Assembly: GCA_949316495.1 (NCBI GenBank)
Contig: OX439011.1
Location: forward strand, 22,411,995-22,475,994
Length of the DNA: 64,000 nucleotides
Reading direction: 5' to 3'
DNA from: Amphiduros pacificus
Lineage: Eukaryota > Annelida > Polychaeta > Phyllodocida > Hesionidae
The notes beneath the pieces were generated by a model. It did not search any database, had not been told where the DNA came from, and saw nothing but the letters and a program-made list of their open reading frames with translations. Within the stretch, counting starts at the first letter, position 1. Every line of letters starts with the position of its first letter. The translations under genes were made by a program, and so were the position numbers. Below, in pieces: positions 21,130 to 33,197 of this stretch.

Positions 21130-24100
21130 AATCCTTTTCCCTCTGTCCTTCATGCCTGGGTTTATGCCCTGTATATCCCTGCCTTTGTTGCTAGGTTACT
21201 CCCTGTCTATCCCTGCCTTTGTTGCTAGGTTACTTTCTGTCTATCCCTGCCTTTGTTGCTAGGTTACTTCCTGTGTATCCCTGCCTTTGTTGCTAGGTTA
21301 CTTCCTGTCTAACCCCGCCTTTGTTGCTAGGTTACTTCCTGTCTATCCCTGCCTTTGTTGCTAGGTTACACCCTGTCTATCCCTGCCTTTGTTGCTAGGT
21401 TACTTCCTGTCTAACCCCGCCTTTGTTGCTAGGTTACTTCCTGTCTATCCCTGCCTTTGTTGCTAGGTTACACCCTGTCTATCCCTGCCTTTGTTGCTAG
21501 GTTACTTCCTGTCTAACCCCGCCTTTGTTGCTAGGTTACTTCCTGTCTAACCCCGCCTTTGTTGCTAGGTTACTTCCTGTCTATCCCTGCCTTTGTTGCT
21601 AGGTTAATGCCCTGTCTAACCCTGCCTTTGTTGCTAGGTTACTTCCTGTCCATCACTGTCTTTGTTGCTAGGTTAATGCCCTGTTTATCCCTGCCTTTGT
21701 TGCTAGGTTAATGCCCTGTCTATCACTGCCCTTGTTGCTAGGTTACTCCCTGTCTATCCCTGCCTTTGTTGCTAGGTTACTTCCTGTCTAACCCCGCCTT
21801 TGTTGTTAGGTTACTTCCTGTCTATCCCTGCCTTTGTTGCTAGGTTAATGCCCTGGCTAACCCCGCCTTTGTTGCTAGGTTACTTCCTGCCTATCCCTGT
21901 CTTTGTTGCTAGGTTAATGCCCTGATTATCCCTGCCTTTGTTGCTAGGTTACTTCCTGTCCATCCCTGTCTTTGTTGCTAGGTTAATGCCCTGTTTATCC
22001 CTGCCTTTGTTGCTAGGTTAATGCCCTGTCTATCCCTGCCCTTGTTGCTAGGTTACTCCCTGTCTATCCCTGCCTTTGTTGCTAGGTTACTTCCTGTCTA
22101 ACCCCGCCTTTGTTGCTAGGTTACTTCCTGTCTAACCCCGCCTTTGTTGCTAGGTTACTTCCTGTCTATCCCTGCCTTTGCTGCTAGGTTACTTCCTGTC
22201 TATCCCTGCCTTTGTTGCTAGGTTACTTCCTGTGTATCCCTGCCTTTGTTGCTAGGTTACTTCCTGTCTAACCCCGCCTTTGTTGCTAGGTTACTTCCTG
22301 TCTATCCCTGCCTTTGTTGCTAGGTAACACCCTGTCTATCCCTGCCTTTGTTGCTAGGTTACTTCCTGTCTAACCCCGCCTTTGTTGCTAGGTTACTTCC
22401 TGTCTAACCCCGCCTTTGTTGCTAGGTTACTTCCTGTCTATCCCTGCCTTTGTTGCTAGGTTAATGCCCTGTCTAACCCCGCCTTTGTTGCTAGGTTACT
22501 TCCTGCCTATCCCTGTCTTTGTTGCTAGGTTAATGCCCTGACTATCCCTGCCTTTGTTGCTAGGTTACTTCCTGTCTAACCCCGCCTTTGTTGCTAGGTT
22601 ACTTCCTGTCTATCCCTGCCTTTGTTGCTAGGTTACACCCTGTCTATCCCTGCCTTTGTTGCTAGGTTACTTCCTGTCTAACCCCGCCTTTGTTGCTAGG
22701 TTACTTCCTGTCTAACCCCGCCTTTGTTGCTAGGTTACTTCCTGTCTATCCCTGCCTTTGTTGCTAGGTTAATGCCCTGTCTAACCCTGCCTTTGTTGCT
22801 AGGTTACTTCCTGTCCATCACTGTCTTTGTTGCTAGGTTAATGCCCTGTTTATCCCTGCCTTTGTTGCTAGGTTAATGCCCTGTCTATCCCTGCCCTTGT
22901 TGCTAGGTTACTCCCTGTCTATCCCTGCCTTTGTTGCTAGGTTACTTCCTGTCTAACCCCGCCTTTGTTGCTAGGTTACTTCCTGTCTATCCCTGCCTTT
23001 GTTGCTAGGTTAATGCCCTGGCTAACCCCGCCTTTGTTGCTAGGTTACTTCCTGCCTATCCCTGTCTTTGTTGCTAGGTTAATGCCCTGATTATCCCTGC
23101 CTTTGTTGCTAGGTTACTTCCTGTCCATCCCTGTCTTTGAAGCTAGGTTAATGCCCTGTTTATCCCTGCCTTTGTTGCTAGGTTAATGCCCTGTCTATCC
23201 CTGCCCTTGTTGCTAGGTTACTCCCTGTCTATCCCTGCCTTTGTTGCTAGGTTACTCCCTGTCTATCCCTGCCTTTGCTGCTAGGTTACTTCCTGTCTAT
23301 CCCTGCCTTTGTTGCTAGGTTACTTCCTGTGTATCCCTGCCTTTGTTGCTAGGTTACTTCCTGTCTAACCCCGCCTTTGTTGCTAGGTTACTTCCTGTCT
23401 ATCCCTGCCTTTGTTGCTAGGTTACACCCTGTCTATCCCTGCCTTTGTTGCTAGGTTACTTCCTGTCTAACCCCGCCTTTGTTGCTAGGTTACTTCCTGT
23501 CTAACCCCGCCTTTGTTGCTAGGTTACTTCCTGTCTATCCCTGCCTTTGTTGCTAGGTTAATGCCCTGTCTAACCCCGCCTTTGTTGCTAGGTTACTTCC
23601 TGCCTATCCCTGTCTTTGTTGCTAGGTTAATGCCCTGACTATCCCTGCCTTTGTTGCTAGGTTACTTCCTGTCCATCACTGTCTTTGTTGCTAGGTTAAT
23701 GCCCTGTTTATCCCTGCCTTTGTTGCTAGGTTAATGCCCTGTCTATCCCTGCCCTTGTTGCTAGGTTACTCCCTGTCTATCCCTGCCTTTGTTGCTAGGT
23801 TACTTCCTGTCTATCCCTGCCTTTGTTGCTAGGTTACTCCCTGTCTATCCCTGCCTTTGTTGCTAGGTTACTTTCTGTCTATCCCTGCCTTTGTTGCTAG
23901 GTTACTTCCTGTCTATCCCTGCCTTTGTTGCTAGGTTAATTCCTGTCTATCCCTGCCTTTGTTGTTAGGTTACTTCCTGTCTATCCCTGCCTTTGTTGTT
24001 AGGTTACTTCCTGTCTATCCCTGCCTTTGTTGCTAGGTTACTCCCTGTCTATCCCTGCCTTTGGTGTTAGGTTAATGTCCTGTCTATCCCCACCCTTGTT

Positions 24101-26090
24101 GCTAGGTTACTTCCTGTCTATCCCTGCCTTTGTTGATAGGTTACTTCCTGTCTATCCCCGCCTTTGTTGCTAGGTTACTCCCTGTCTATCCCTGCCTTTG
24201 GTGTTAGGTTAATGCCCTGTCTATCCCCGCCCTTGTTGCTAGGTTACTTCCTGTCTATCCCTGCCTTTGTTGCTAGGTTACTTCCTGTCTATCCCCGCCT
24301 TTGTTGCAAGGTTACTTCCTGTCTATCCCTGCCTTTGTTGCTAGGTTACTTCCTGTCTAACCCCGCCTTTGTTGCTAGGTTACTTCCTGTCTATCCCTGC
24401 CTTTGTTGCTAGGTTACACCCTGTCTATCCCTGCCTTTGTTGCTAGGTTACTTCCTGTCTAACCCCGCCTTTGTTGCTAGGTTACTTCCTGTCTAACCCC
24501 GCCTTTGTTGCTAGGTTACTTCCTGTCTATCCCTGCCTTTGTTGCTAGGTTAATGCCCTGTCTAACCCCGCCTTTGTTGCTAGGTTACTTCCTGCCTATC
24601 CCTGTCTTTGTTGCTAGGTTAATGCCCTGACTATCCCTGCCTTTGTTGCTAGGTTACTTCCTGTCCATCCCTGTCTTTGTTGCTAGGTTAATGCCCTGTT
24701 TATCCCTGCCTTTGTTGCTAGGTTAATGCCCTGTCTATCCCTGCCCTTGTTGCTAGGTTACTCCCTGTCTATCCCTGCCTTTGTTGCTAGGTTACTTCCT
24801 GTCTATCCCTGCCTTTGTTGCTAGGTTACTCCCTGTCTATCCCTGCCTTTGTTGCTAGGTTACTTTCTGTCTATCCCTGCCTTTGTTGCTAGGTTACTTC
24901 CTGTCTATCCCTGCCTTTGTTGCTAGGTTAATTCCTGTCTATCCCTGCCTTTGTTGTTAGGTTACTTCCTGTCTATCCCTGCCTTTGTTGTTAGGTTACT
25001 TCCTGTCTATCCCTGCCTTTGTTGCTAGGTTACTCCCTGTCTATCCCTGCCTTTGGTGTTAGGTTAATGCCCTGTCTATCCCTGCCTTTGTTGCTAGGTT
25101 ACTTCCTGCCTATCCCTGTCTTTGTTGCTAGGTTAATGCCCTGACTATCCCTGCCTTTGTTGCTAGGTTACTTCCTGTCCATCCCTGTCTTTGTTGCTAG
25201 GTTAATGCCCTGTTTATCCCTGCCTTTGTTGCTAGGTTAATGCCCTGTCTATCCCTGCCCTTGTTGCTAGGTTACTCCCTGTCTATCCCTGCCTTTGTTG
25301 CTAGGTTACTTCCTGTCTATCCCTGCCTTTGTTGCTAGGTTACTTCCTGTCTATCCCTGCCTTTGTTGCTAGGTTACTTCCTGTCTATCCCTGCCTTTGT
25401 TGCTAGGTTACTCCCTGTCTATCCCTGCCTTTGTTGCTAGGTTACTTTCTGTCTATCCCTGCCTTTGTTGCTAGGTTACTTTCTGTCTATCCCTGCCTTT
25501 GTTGCTAGGTTACTTCCTGTCTATCCCCGCCTTTGTTGCAAGGTTACTTCCTGTCTATCCCTGCCTTTGTTGCTAGGTTACTCCCTGTCTATCCCTGCCT
25601 TTGTTGCTAGGTTACTTCCTGTCTATCCCTGCCTTTGTTGCTAGGTTACTTCCTGTCTATCCCTGCCTTTGTTGCTAGGTTACTTCCTGTCTATCCCTGC
25701 CTTTGTTGCTAGGTTACTTCCTGTCTATCCCTGCCTTTGTTGTTAGGTTAATGCCCTGTCTAACCCTGCCTTTGTTGCTAGGTTACTCCCTGTCTATCCC
25801 TGCCTTTGTTGCTAGGTTACCTCCTGTCTAACCCCGCCTTTGTTGCTAGGTTACTTCCTGCCTATCCCTGTCTTTGTTGCTAGGTTACTTCCTGTCTAAC
25901 CCCGCCTTTGTTGCTAGGTTAATGCCCTGTCTATCCCTGCCTTTATTGTTAGGTTACTTCCTGTCTATCCCTGCCTTTGTTGCTAGGTTACTCCCTGTCT
26001 ATCCCTGCCTTTGTTGCTAGGTTACTTCCTGTCTATCCCTGCCTTTGTTGCTAGGTTACTTCCTGTCTATCCCTGCCTTTGTTACCAGAT
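21130..26090. repeat. 5-kb 34-bp minisatellite, about 146 copies
   Basis: The core CCTTTGTTGCTAGGTTACTT repeats every 34 bp (spacer variants TTAATGCCCTG, TTACACCCTG, TTACTCCCTG; TATCCCTG, TAACCCCG). Blocks of the same variant order recur, for example near 21,600, 22,800 and 23,700, showing multi-unit amplification. It lies entirely inside the 12.8-kb MYLK intron. Confidence 0.98.
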
Positions 26091-26735
26091 TACTGCTCAT
26101 GTTAAGGCCTGCATCCTGATTTGATAGCAAATTGAACATCTTTGTCTTCGATAATGTTTGCCAATTCAAAATTGGTTTATGATATATCTCAGTGCAGAGC
26201 CTTCACCAGTTTTGATGGAAAGTAAACCCTCATTGCATGTAAGAGAATGATTGCAGATTGCATGATTGCAGTTCATATGATTGCATGATAACATGATAAC
26301 AAATATTGCATGATTACTCAAAAATGAGATAACACCAAATTGATCCAAAGAAAATTATTCATGATTCTCACACCAATTTGTGAGTTTTATTTTACTTCAT
26401 CAAACAAGACCTCTTATGATGCCAGCTTTCAACAAATTCATTGGCATGTGACAAATGAGTGAAGATAATGATAATATGATGATAGGTTAATATTGATAAA
26501 GTATTTACTTCTATATCAGAACATATTCCAAATAACTTTTTTTTTCCAGAATCACCAACCTCCTTTTCTTAAAATTTTACTTGGTCTTGACATGATGCAG
26601 TCATTATCAGTCATTCAGTGATGCATTTTAATGCCACCTTGCAATGAGGGCACTGCCTTCTCCAATCTCCTGTTCATTTCTTTTTACCCTCAGCCCCTGA
26701 TGTAATCAGGCTGAGGGTATTGCAGTACTCCTGGC
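26091..26735. other. Unique intron stretch
   Basis: AT-rich sequence between arrays. No gene and no recognised repeat. Confidence 0.5.
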
Positions 26736-26790
26736 GTGGGTATGTATGTATGTATGTATGTATGTATGTATGTATGTATGTATGTCTGTA
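26736..26790. repeat. (TATG)n microsatellite
   Basis: About 11 TATG units, directly followed by the long dimeric repeat. This suggests a simple-repeat end of a dispersed element that later expanded. Confidence 0.95.
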
Positions 26791-28715
26791 GCGAACATCC
26801 TTGTCATCGCGATAACTCAAGAACAAATGATGGCAGCTTCATGAAACTTGACACACATATGCATCTGGTGAAAACCTCGGACGAGTTCGATGGACGGCGA
26901 CCTTGACCTATTGTTCAAGGTCACAGGGACAATTATGTGAAATCCCAAGAATCACAATAACTCAAGAACGAATGATGGCAGCTTTATGAGATTTGACACA
27001 CATAAGCATCTGGTGAAGACCTCAGAATTTTTCCTATGAAACATGACCTTCACCTACTTTTCAAGGTCACAGGGACAATTATGTGAAATCATCTTGTCAT
27101 CGCGATAACTCGAGAACAAATGATGGCAGCTTCATGAAACTTGACACATATAAGCATCTGGTGAAAACCTCGGACGAGTTCGATGGACGGTGACCTTGAC
27201 CTATTTTTCAAGGTCACAGGGACAATTATGTGAAATCCCAAGAATCGCATAACTCAAGAACGAATGATGGCAGCTTTATGAGATTTGACACCCATAAGCA
27301 TCTGGTGTAGACTTCAGAATTGTTTCTATAAAACATGACCTTCACCTACTTTTCAAGGTCACATGGACAATTATGTGAAATCATCCTTGTCATTGCGATA
27401 ACACGAGAACAAATGATGGCAGCTTCATGAAACTTGACACATATAAGCATCTGGTAAAAACCTCGGACGAGTTCGATGGACGGTGACCTTGACCTATTTT
27501 TCAAGGTCACAAGGACAATTATGTGAAATCCCAAGAATCGCATAACTCAAGAACAAATAATGGCAGCTCTATGAGATTTGACACTCATAAGCATCTGGTG
27601 TAGACTTCAGAATTGTTTCTATAAAACATGACCTTCACCTACTTTTCAAGGTCACATGGACAATTATGTGAAATCATCCTTGTCATCGCGATAACACGAG
27701 AACAAATGATGGCAGCTTCAAGAAACTTGGCACACAAAAGCATCTGGTGAAAACCTGGGACGTGTTTGATGGACGGCGACCTTGACCTATTTTTCAAGGT
27801 CACGGACAATTATGTGAAATTCCAAGAATCGCAATAACTCAAGAACGAATGATGGCAGCTTTATGAGATTTGACACACACAAGCATCTGATGAAGAGCTC
27901 AGAATTGTTTCTATGAAACATGACCTTCACCTACTTTTCAAGGTCACAGGGACAATTATGTGAAATCATCCTTGTCATCGTGATTACTCAAGAACAAATG
28001 ATGGCAGCTTCATGAAACTTGACACGCATAAGCATCTGGTGAAAACCTCAGACTAGATCGATGGATGGCGACCTTGACCTAATTTTTCAAGGTCACAGGG
28101 ACAGTTGATAACTCAAGAACAAATGATGGCAGCTTCATGAATCTTTACACGCATAAGCATCTGTTGAAAACCTCCGACTAGTTCGGTGGACGGCGACCTT
28201 GACCTATTTTTCAAGGTCACAGGGACAGTTATGTGAAATCCCAAGAATCGCAATAACTCAAGAACAAATGATGGCAGCTTTATGAGATTTGACACACATA
28301 AGCATCTGGTGAAGACCTCAGATTTTCTCTATGAAACATGACCTTCACCTACTTTTCAAGGTCACAGGGACAATTATGTGAAATCATCCTTGTCATCGCG
28401 ATAACTCGAGAACAAATGATGGCAGCTTCATGAAACTTGACACGCAGAAGCATCTGATGAAAACCTCAGACATTTTTGTATGGAACATGACCTTCACCTA
28501 CTTTTCAAGGTCACAGGGACAATCATGTCAAATCCACGTCATTGCAATAATTTAAGAGCAAATAATGGCAGCTTCATGAAAATTGACACACATAAGCATC
28601 TGGGAAGACTCCAGATGAGTTTGATGGACGGTGACCTTAACCTGCTTTTCAAGGTCACCGGCCCATCTCAATAATTCTAGAGTAAATGATGACAGTTTCA
28701 TGATACTTGACACAC
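26791..28715. repeat. ~147-bp tandem repeat in ~293-bp dimers
   Basis: ATGATGGCAGCTT starts recur at spacings that alternate between about 144 and 149 bp (26831, 26976, 27124, 27268, 27417, 27561, 27710, 27853), so two monomer types alternate. One has TTCATGAAACTTGACAC, the other TTTATGAGATTTGACAC. Each monomer contains TTTTCAAGGTCAC. About 13 monomers are visible, more diverged at the right end. The unit looks like an amplified dispersed element. Confidence 0.9.
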
Positions 28716-29230
28716 CTAAGCTATCAAAGGAAGTAGATTTTATGGGTTTTTTTTACCCCTGCATCAATTTGCCTTGGTGCAGTGACGTTTTGTTCACAAA
28801 TATTGTGTGGAGCGAATGTTGTGCAATGAGTTACCAGGGCTGAGGGTTGATGCATCTCTGATGCCTATGTTTTTTTCTGGTATGCAATGTTTCAAAGCGC
28901 AAAGTGACTAATGCTGAAGGTCAGGCATTGCAAAGAGCTGTCAAATCGTAGATTAGATTAGATCTAGATGGCTAGTAGATGCGGGAAATAAATGAAAAAA
29001 AGAATGAATAACTTATAACAAATGTGGAAGGCTACATCAAGGGGAGCAAGAAACAGGAGTAAATTGGTTCAAGTATTAACTGGAAAAGCTCTTGTTAAAA
29101 AGTTTGAAATGCTGAAATAATTAAGAGGATAATTACTGCAATAAAATAAGGTGTAAAATATAGGTATGTGCTTCTCATGCAGCCGACCGCTGAGTCAAAT
29201 GTTTCTCATCTGGATGTAAGGAATGAGGCA
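28716..29230. other. Unique intron stretch
   Basis: No coding signature and no recognised repeat. Confidence 0.5.
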
Positions 29231-29234
29231 GCTA

Positions 29235-30330
29235 TAAACCCTCTCCCTTCGTAGCTCCCCCTTCATAGCTCCCCCTTAATAGCCCCCCTTCATAGCTCCC
29301 CCTTAATAGCTCCCCCTTCATAGCTCCTCCTTCATAGCTCCCCCTTCATAGCTCCCCCTTCATAGCTCCCCCTTCATAGCTCCTCCTTCGTAGCTCCCCC
29401 TTCATAGCTCCCCCTTCATAGCTCCCCCTCCATAGCTCCCCCTCCATAGCTCCCCCTTCGTAGCTCTCCCTTCATAGCCCCCCTTCATAGCTCCCCTCCA
29501 TAGCTCTCCCTTCATAGCTCTCCCTTCATAGCTCCCCTTCATAGCTCTCCCTTCATAGCTCCCCCTTCATAGCTCCCCCTTCATAGCTCTCCCTTCCTTC
29601 ATAGCTCCCCCTTCATAGCTCCCCTTCATAGCCCCCTTCATAGCTCTCCCTTCCTTCATAGCTCTCCCTTCCTTCATAGCTCTCCCTTCATAGCCCCTCT
29701 TCATAGCCCCACCTTCATAGCTCTCCCTTCCTTCATAGCCCCCCTTCATAGCCCCACCTTCATAGCTCTCCCTTCATAGCTCCCCTTCATAGCTCTCCCT
29801 TCCTTCATAGCTCTCGCTTCCTTCATAGCTCTCCCTTCATAGCCCCCCTTCATAGCTCCCCCTTCCTTCATAGCTCTCCCTTCCTTCATAGCTCTCCCTT
29901 CATAGCCCCCCTTCATAGCTCCCCCTTCACAGCTCTCCCTTCCTTCATAGCTCTCCCTTCATAGCTCCCCTTCATAGCTCCCCTACATAGCTCCCCTACA
30001 TAGCTACCCCTTCATAGCCCCCCTTCAGAGCTCCCCCTTCATAGCTCCCCCTTCATAGCTCCCCTTCATAGCCCCCTTCATAGCTCCCACTTCATAGCTC
30101 CCCCTTCATAGCTCCCCCTTCATAGCTCCCCCTTCATAGCTCCCCTTCATAGCCCCCTTCATAGCTTCCCTTCATAGCTCCCCCTTCACAGCTCTCCCTT
30201 CATAGCCCCCCTTCATAGCTCCCCTCCATAGCTCTCCCTTCATAGCCCCCCTTCATAGCTCTCCCTTCATAGCTCCCCTTCATAGCTCTTCCTTCATAGC
30301 TCTTCCTTCATAGCTCTCCCTTCAGCTCCT
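29235..30330. repeat. Pyrimidine-rich 13-18-bp minisatellite
   Basis: Units of TTCATAGCTCCCCC with variable C/T runs repeat about 75 times. The minus-strand ORF of GRAMKEGR-type repeats is an artefact. The tract ends in irregular C/T-rich sequence to about 30,550. Confidence 0.95.
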
Positions 30331-30589
30331 CTTGAACTCCAGTCAGCACCCCTTTAGTCATCCCTTTCAGCTTCCCCATAGCTCTCCTCGGTCTCTCTTC
30401 CAGGTTCAGGAGCTGCCCTTTTGACCCCCACTATTCTGGCACCCCCTTTCAGCTCTCCCTTTGCTCCCCTTCACTTCATTTAGCCCCCCCCCCTTTAGCT
30501 CAACATAAGTTCCCCCTTTGCAGCACCCCCTTTTCCTCAACCTTTTAGCTCACCCATTCATCCAATAGAGGTTCCTTAAACTGAGCTAT

Positions 30590-31370
30590 GAATGCAGAGT
30601 TCTGAGCTATGAACTATGATAGCAGAGTTCTGGGCTATGATAGCAACGTTCTGAGCAATGACAGCAGAGTTCTGAGCTATGACAGCAGAGTTCTGAGCTT
30701 TGAGCTATGATAGCAACATTCTGAGCAATGACAGCAGAGTTCTGAGCTATGAATGCAGAGTTCTGAGCTTTGAGCTATGATAGAGTTCTGAGCTATGACA
30801 GCAGAGTTCTGAGCTTTGAGCTATGATAGCAACGTTCTGAGCAATGACAGCATAGTTCTGAGCTATGACAGCAGAGTTCTGAGCTTTGAGCTATGATAGC
30901 AACATTCTGAGCAATGACAGCAGAGTTCTGAGCTATGAATGCAGAATTCTGAGCTTTGAGCTATGATAGCAGAGTTCTGAGCTATGACAGCAGAGTTCTG
31001 AGCTTTGAGCTATGATAGCAACATTCTGAGCAATGACAGCAGAGTTCTGAGCTATGACAGCAGAGTTCTGAGCTTTGAGCTATGATAGCAACATTCTGAG
31101 CAATGACAGCAGAGTTCTGAGCAATGACAGCAGAGTTCTGAGCTATGAATGCAGAGTTCTGAGCTTTGAGCTATGACAGCAGAGTTCTGAGCTATGACAG
31201 CAGAGTTCTGAGCTTTGAGCTATGATAGCAACATTCTGAGCAATGACAGCAGAGTTCTGAGCTATGAATGCAGAGTTCTGAGCTTTGAGCTATGATAGCA
31301 GAGTTCTGAGCTATGATAGCGGAGTTCTGAGCTATGATAGAATAGTTTCTAGTTATGATAGAGGAAGTAA
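30590..31370. repeat. GAGCTATGA minisatellite, about 36 short units
   Basis: Units built from GCAGAGTTCTGAGCTATGA alternate with GAGCTTTGAGCTATGATAG and CAACATTCTGAGCAATGACA. The blocks form a ~70-90-bp higher-order pattern repeated about eight times. The core GAGCTATGA is the reverse complement of TCATAGCTC in the neighbouring array. Confidence 0.93.
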
Positions 31371-31908
31371 CAACATCCCCTGCCACAGCTTCTAGGAAGC
31401 CTAATACCTCAGCTACAGTCAGAACCATACCTCTACACATTCATGCATAAATCTGACTGAATAATGATCACTCCCTGACACATCACATGACCATGAAGAG
31501 TCATGTCTGAGGTATGGAGCAGTCAAGTATGACCAGATAAAGTCACAGGTTTACAATATGTGACTGTATTAAGTCATGTTTATGCATGAACTAAGAGATG
31601 TTTGGCTCTGACTGATAAAGTGTAACTTTGGAGTTTAAGTGTGTCAAAGAAAATAATAGCCATGTAAGATAAAGTTAAATAATAATTACAGGCAAGATTT
31701 TAAAGACAAATATATTGGTTATTACCAATAAAAGTTGGCGCTTGCACTTATCGACCATGGAGGTATAATGTAAACAAATAGTGTGTAGTTCTCTTATATT
31801 GGAGTCAGAAAATGAGGCATATCCATTATATTTGAAAACTACTGGGCTTCTTATCATTACTTAGATTTATGTCAATTGTTGTTGAGATTTGATGCTTTAT
31901 TTTAACAG
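31371..31908. other. End of the 12.8-kb intron
   Basis: Unique AT-rich sequence ending in TTTATTTTAACAG. In vertebrates a promoter upstream of the last MYLK exons drives telokin; I cannot identify such a promoter here. Confidence 0.5.
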
Positions 31909-32736
31909 AAAACAGGCAACGCCATCCGGGCTTTGGGACGCATGGCTTCGCTTCAGCGGCAGTTATCAGGTCATCACATCATGAGAGGTCAGAACGGTGA
32001 CCCGGAAGGTCAACGGTGCACAGCGTCAGACTCAGGAATAGAGCAGAAAACGACCACAACCACCAGTATGAGAGTACGGAGGTCAAGGTCGTCAGAGGCC
32101 CGCATGATTAATGAGAATGATTCAGGTATTGAGTCAGAAGCAAAGAGCGGAGATGTTGAGGTGCTAGAGGAAGGGGGCAGCACTAGTCCTCCCCCTCCCA
32201 CTAGTCTACCCCCTGCCGTCCCTCAGACCAGCTCGCCACCTCCCTCCGCCCCAGCCAGCCTGCCACCTCCCTCTACCCCTGCCAGCCCGCCCCCTCCCAT
32301 CATGCCCAAACCACCTAGTCCCAGACGCACGTCTTTCACGGCAACTGCCTCAGTCAACCTTACAGACTCACTGCCACCTGGTGGCGAAAAAGATAACAAT
32401 GACAATGTCAAAGAAACCACCTCAAGAGATGAGAAACAGGAAGCACCTTATTTCATTCGCAAAATGCGTAACTTTGAGGTGTTCGAAGGGGACAGTGCCA
32501 GGTTTGACGTCAAGGTCAAAGGTCATCCAGAGCCAGAGGTCACCTGGTTTAAAGACAATATAGAAATAGAGGAGAGCAGACATTATGTGATGGACTATGA
32601 CGATGAGGGGCTGTGTATTCTGATAATCAAGCATTGTGGGGAGGAAGATGACGCCGCCTACTCCTGCACTGCCGTGAACACCGCCGGCAAGGTCACCTGC
32701 TCGGCCGACCTCTACGTGGAGGGCACTGGTGAATGA
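31909..32736 (+). CDS. MYLK: MYLK last exon: CaM-binding end, Ser/Pro-rich linker, telokin-like Ig, stop
   Basis: Phase 0 after acceptor TTTTAACAG. The first residues KTGNAIRALGRMASL complete the calmodulin-binding helix begun in exon k (ARRKWQ). A linker of about 150 residues follows, with DSGIE (724-728), DSGIES (754-759), a polyproline tract (SPPPPTSLPPA and further PPP blocks) and PSPRRTSF. The final Ig has YFIRKMRNFEVFEGDS, GHPEPEVTWFKDN and DDAAYSCTAVNTAGKV, as in telokin. The stop TGA ends at 32,736 after VEGTGE. The acidic poly-Glu tail of vertebrate telokin is missing. Confidence 0.96.
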   Translation, partial: KTGNAIRALGRMASLQRQLSGHHIMRGQNGDPEGQRCTASDSGIEQKTTTTTSMRVRRSRSSEARMINENDSGIESEAKSGDVEVLEEGGSTSPPPPTSLPPAVPQTSSPPPSAPASLPPPSTPASPPPPIMPKPPSPRRTSFTATASVNLTDSLPPGGEKDNNDNVKETTSRDEKQEAPYFIRKMRNFEVFEGDSARFDVKVKGHPEPEVTWFKDNIEIEESRHYVMDYDDEGLCILIIKHCGEEDDAAYSCTAVNTAGKVTCSADLYVEGTGE

Positions 32737-33191
32737 CCTTCACCTGACCTCTGATTCAGCTTGTGTGACCTTGGCTTTTATTTAATGCACTGCACATGCA
32801 AGGACGTGGAACTAGCCTGAGGCTTTGCAGGACAGATGGAGAAGTTATCATTCCAGAAATAGCCACTTGCAGAAGATTACTTTATGTTGTGTTCCCTTCT
32901 GATAATGTCTGATTCTGTTTGACCACTGCACAAAAAGAAATATTTAAAGCATTTGCAATATGAATTATAAAATAATAGAGTAATATGAATTCTTCAATGA
33001 CAAGTTCTGTATTATTTTGTGCAAATTAGGTATTTGGTGCATATTTGGCGTGGTATGCAAATTAGGTGAATGGAAATTTAGAATTTAAAAAAATGTTTTA
33101 TTGAGTAACAGAACTGCCAGATAGTGCATGAGAATGAAAAAAGGGCTAGACATTGAAAAGTATGTCTGGATATTGCCACATGAATACTGAC

Positions 33192-33197
33192 AATAAA
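33192..33197 (+). promoter_or_regulatory. Candidate polyadenylation signal of MYLK
   Basis: First AATAAA downstream of the stop codon, about 455 bases after it. Later hexamers are equally possible. Confidence 0.35.

Larger units (their letters stand above)
2679..32736 (+). other. MYLK: Myosin light chain kinase gene, 3' part (12 exons)
   Basis: This is the gene-level entry. The encoded Ca2+/calmodulin-dependent Ser/Thr kinase phosphorylates the regulatory light chain of myosin II and binds actin filaments. The exons give 958 residues (numbered here from base 2680): DFRSVL at 48-53, Ig about 72-154, linker and Ig about 170-273, FN3 274-375, kinase about 400-655, CaM/autoinhibitory segment about 673-700, Ser/Pro-rich linker to about 850, and a final Ig ending four residues before the stop. 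P-loop, catalytic Lys431, Glu446, HLDLKPEN with Asp522, DFG Asp542 and VAPE are all present. All intron phases match and all introns are GT-AG. The order Ig-Ig-FN3-kinase-CaM-Ig is that of vertebrate smooth-muscle MLCK. The vertebrate poly-Glu C-terminal tail is missing. The 5' exons lie outside the window. Confidence 0.95.
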
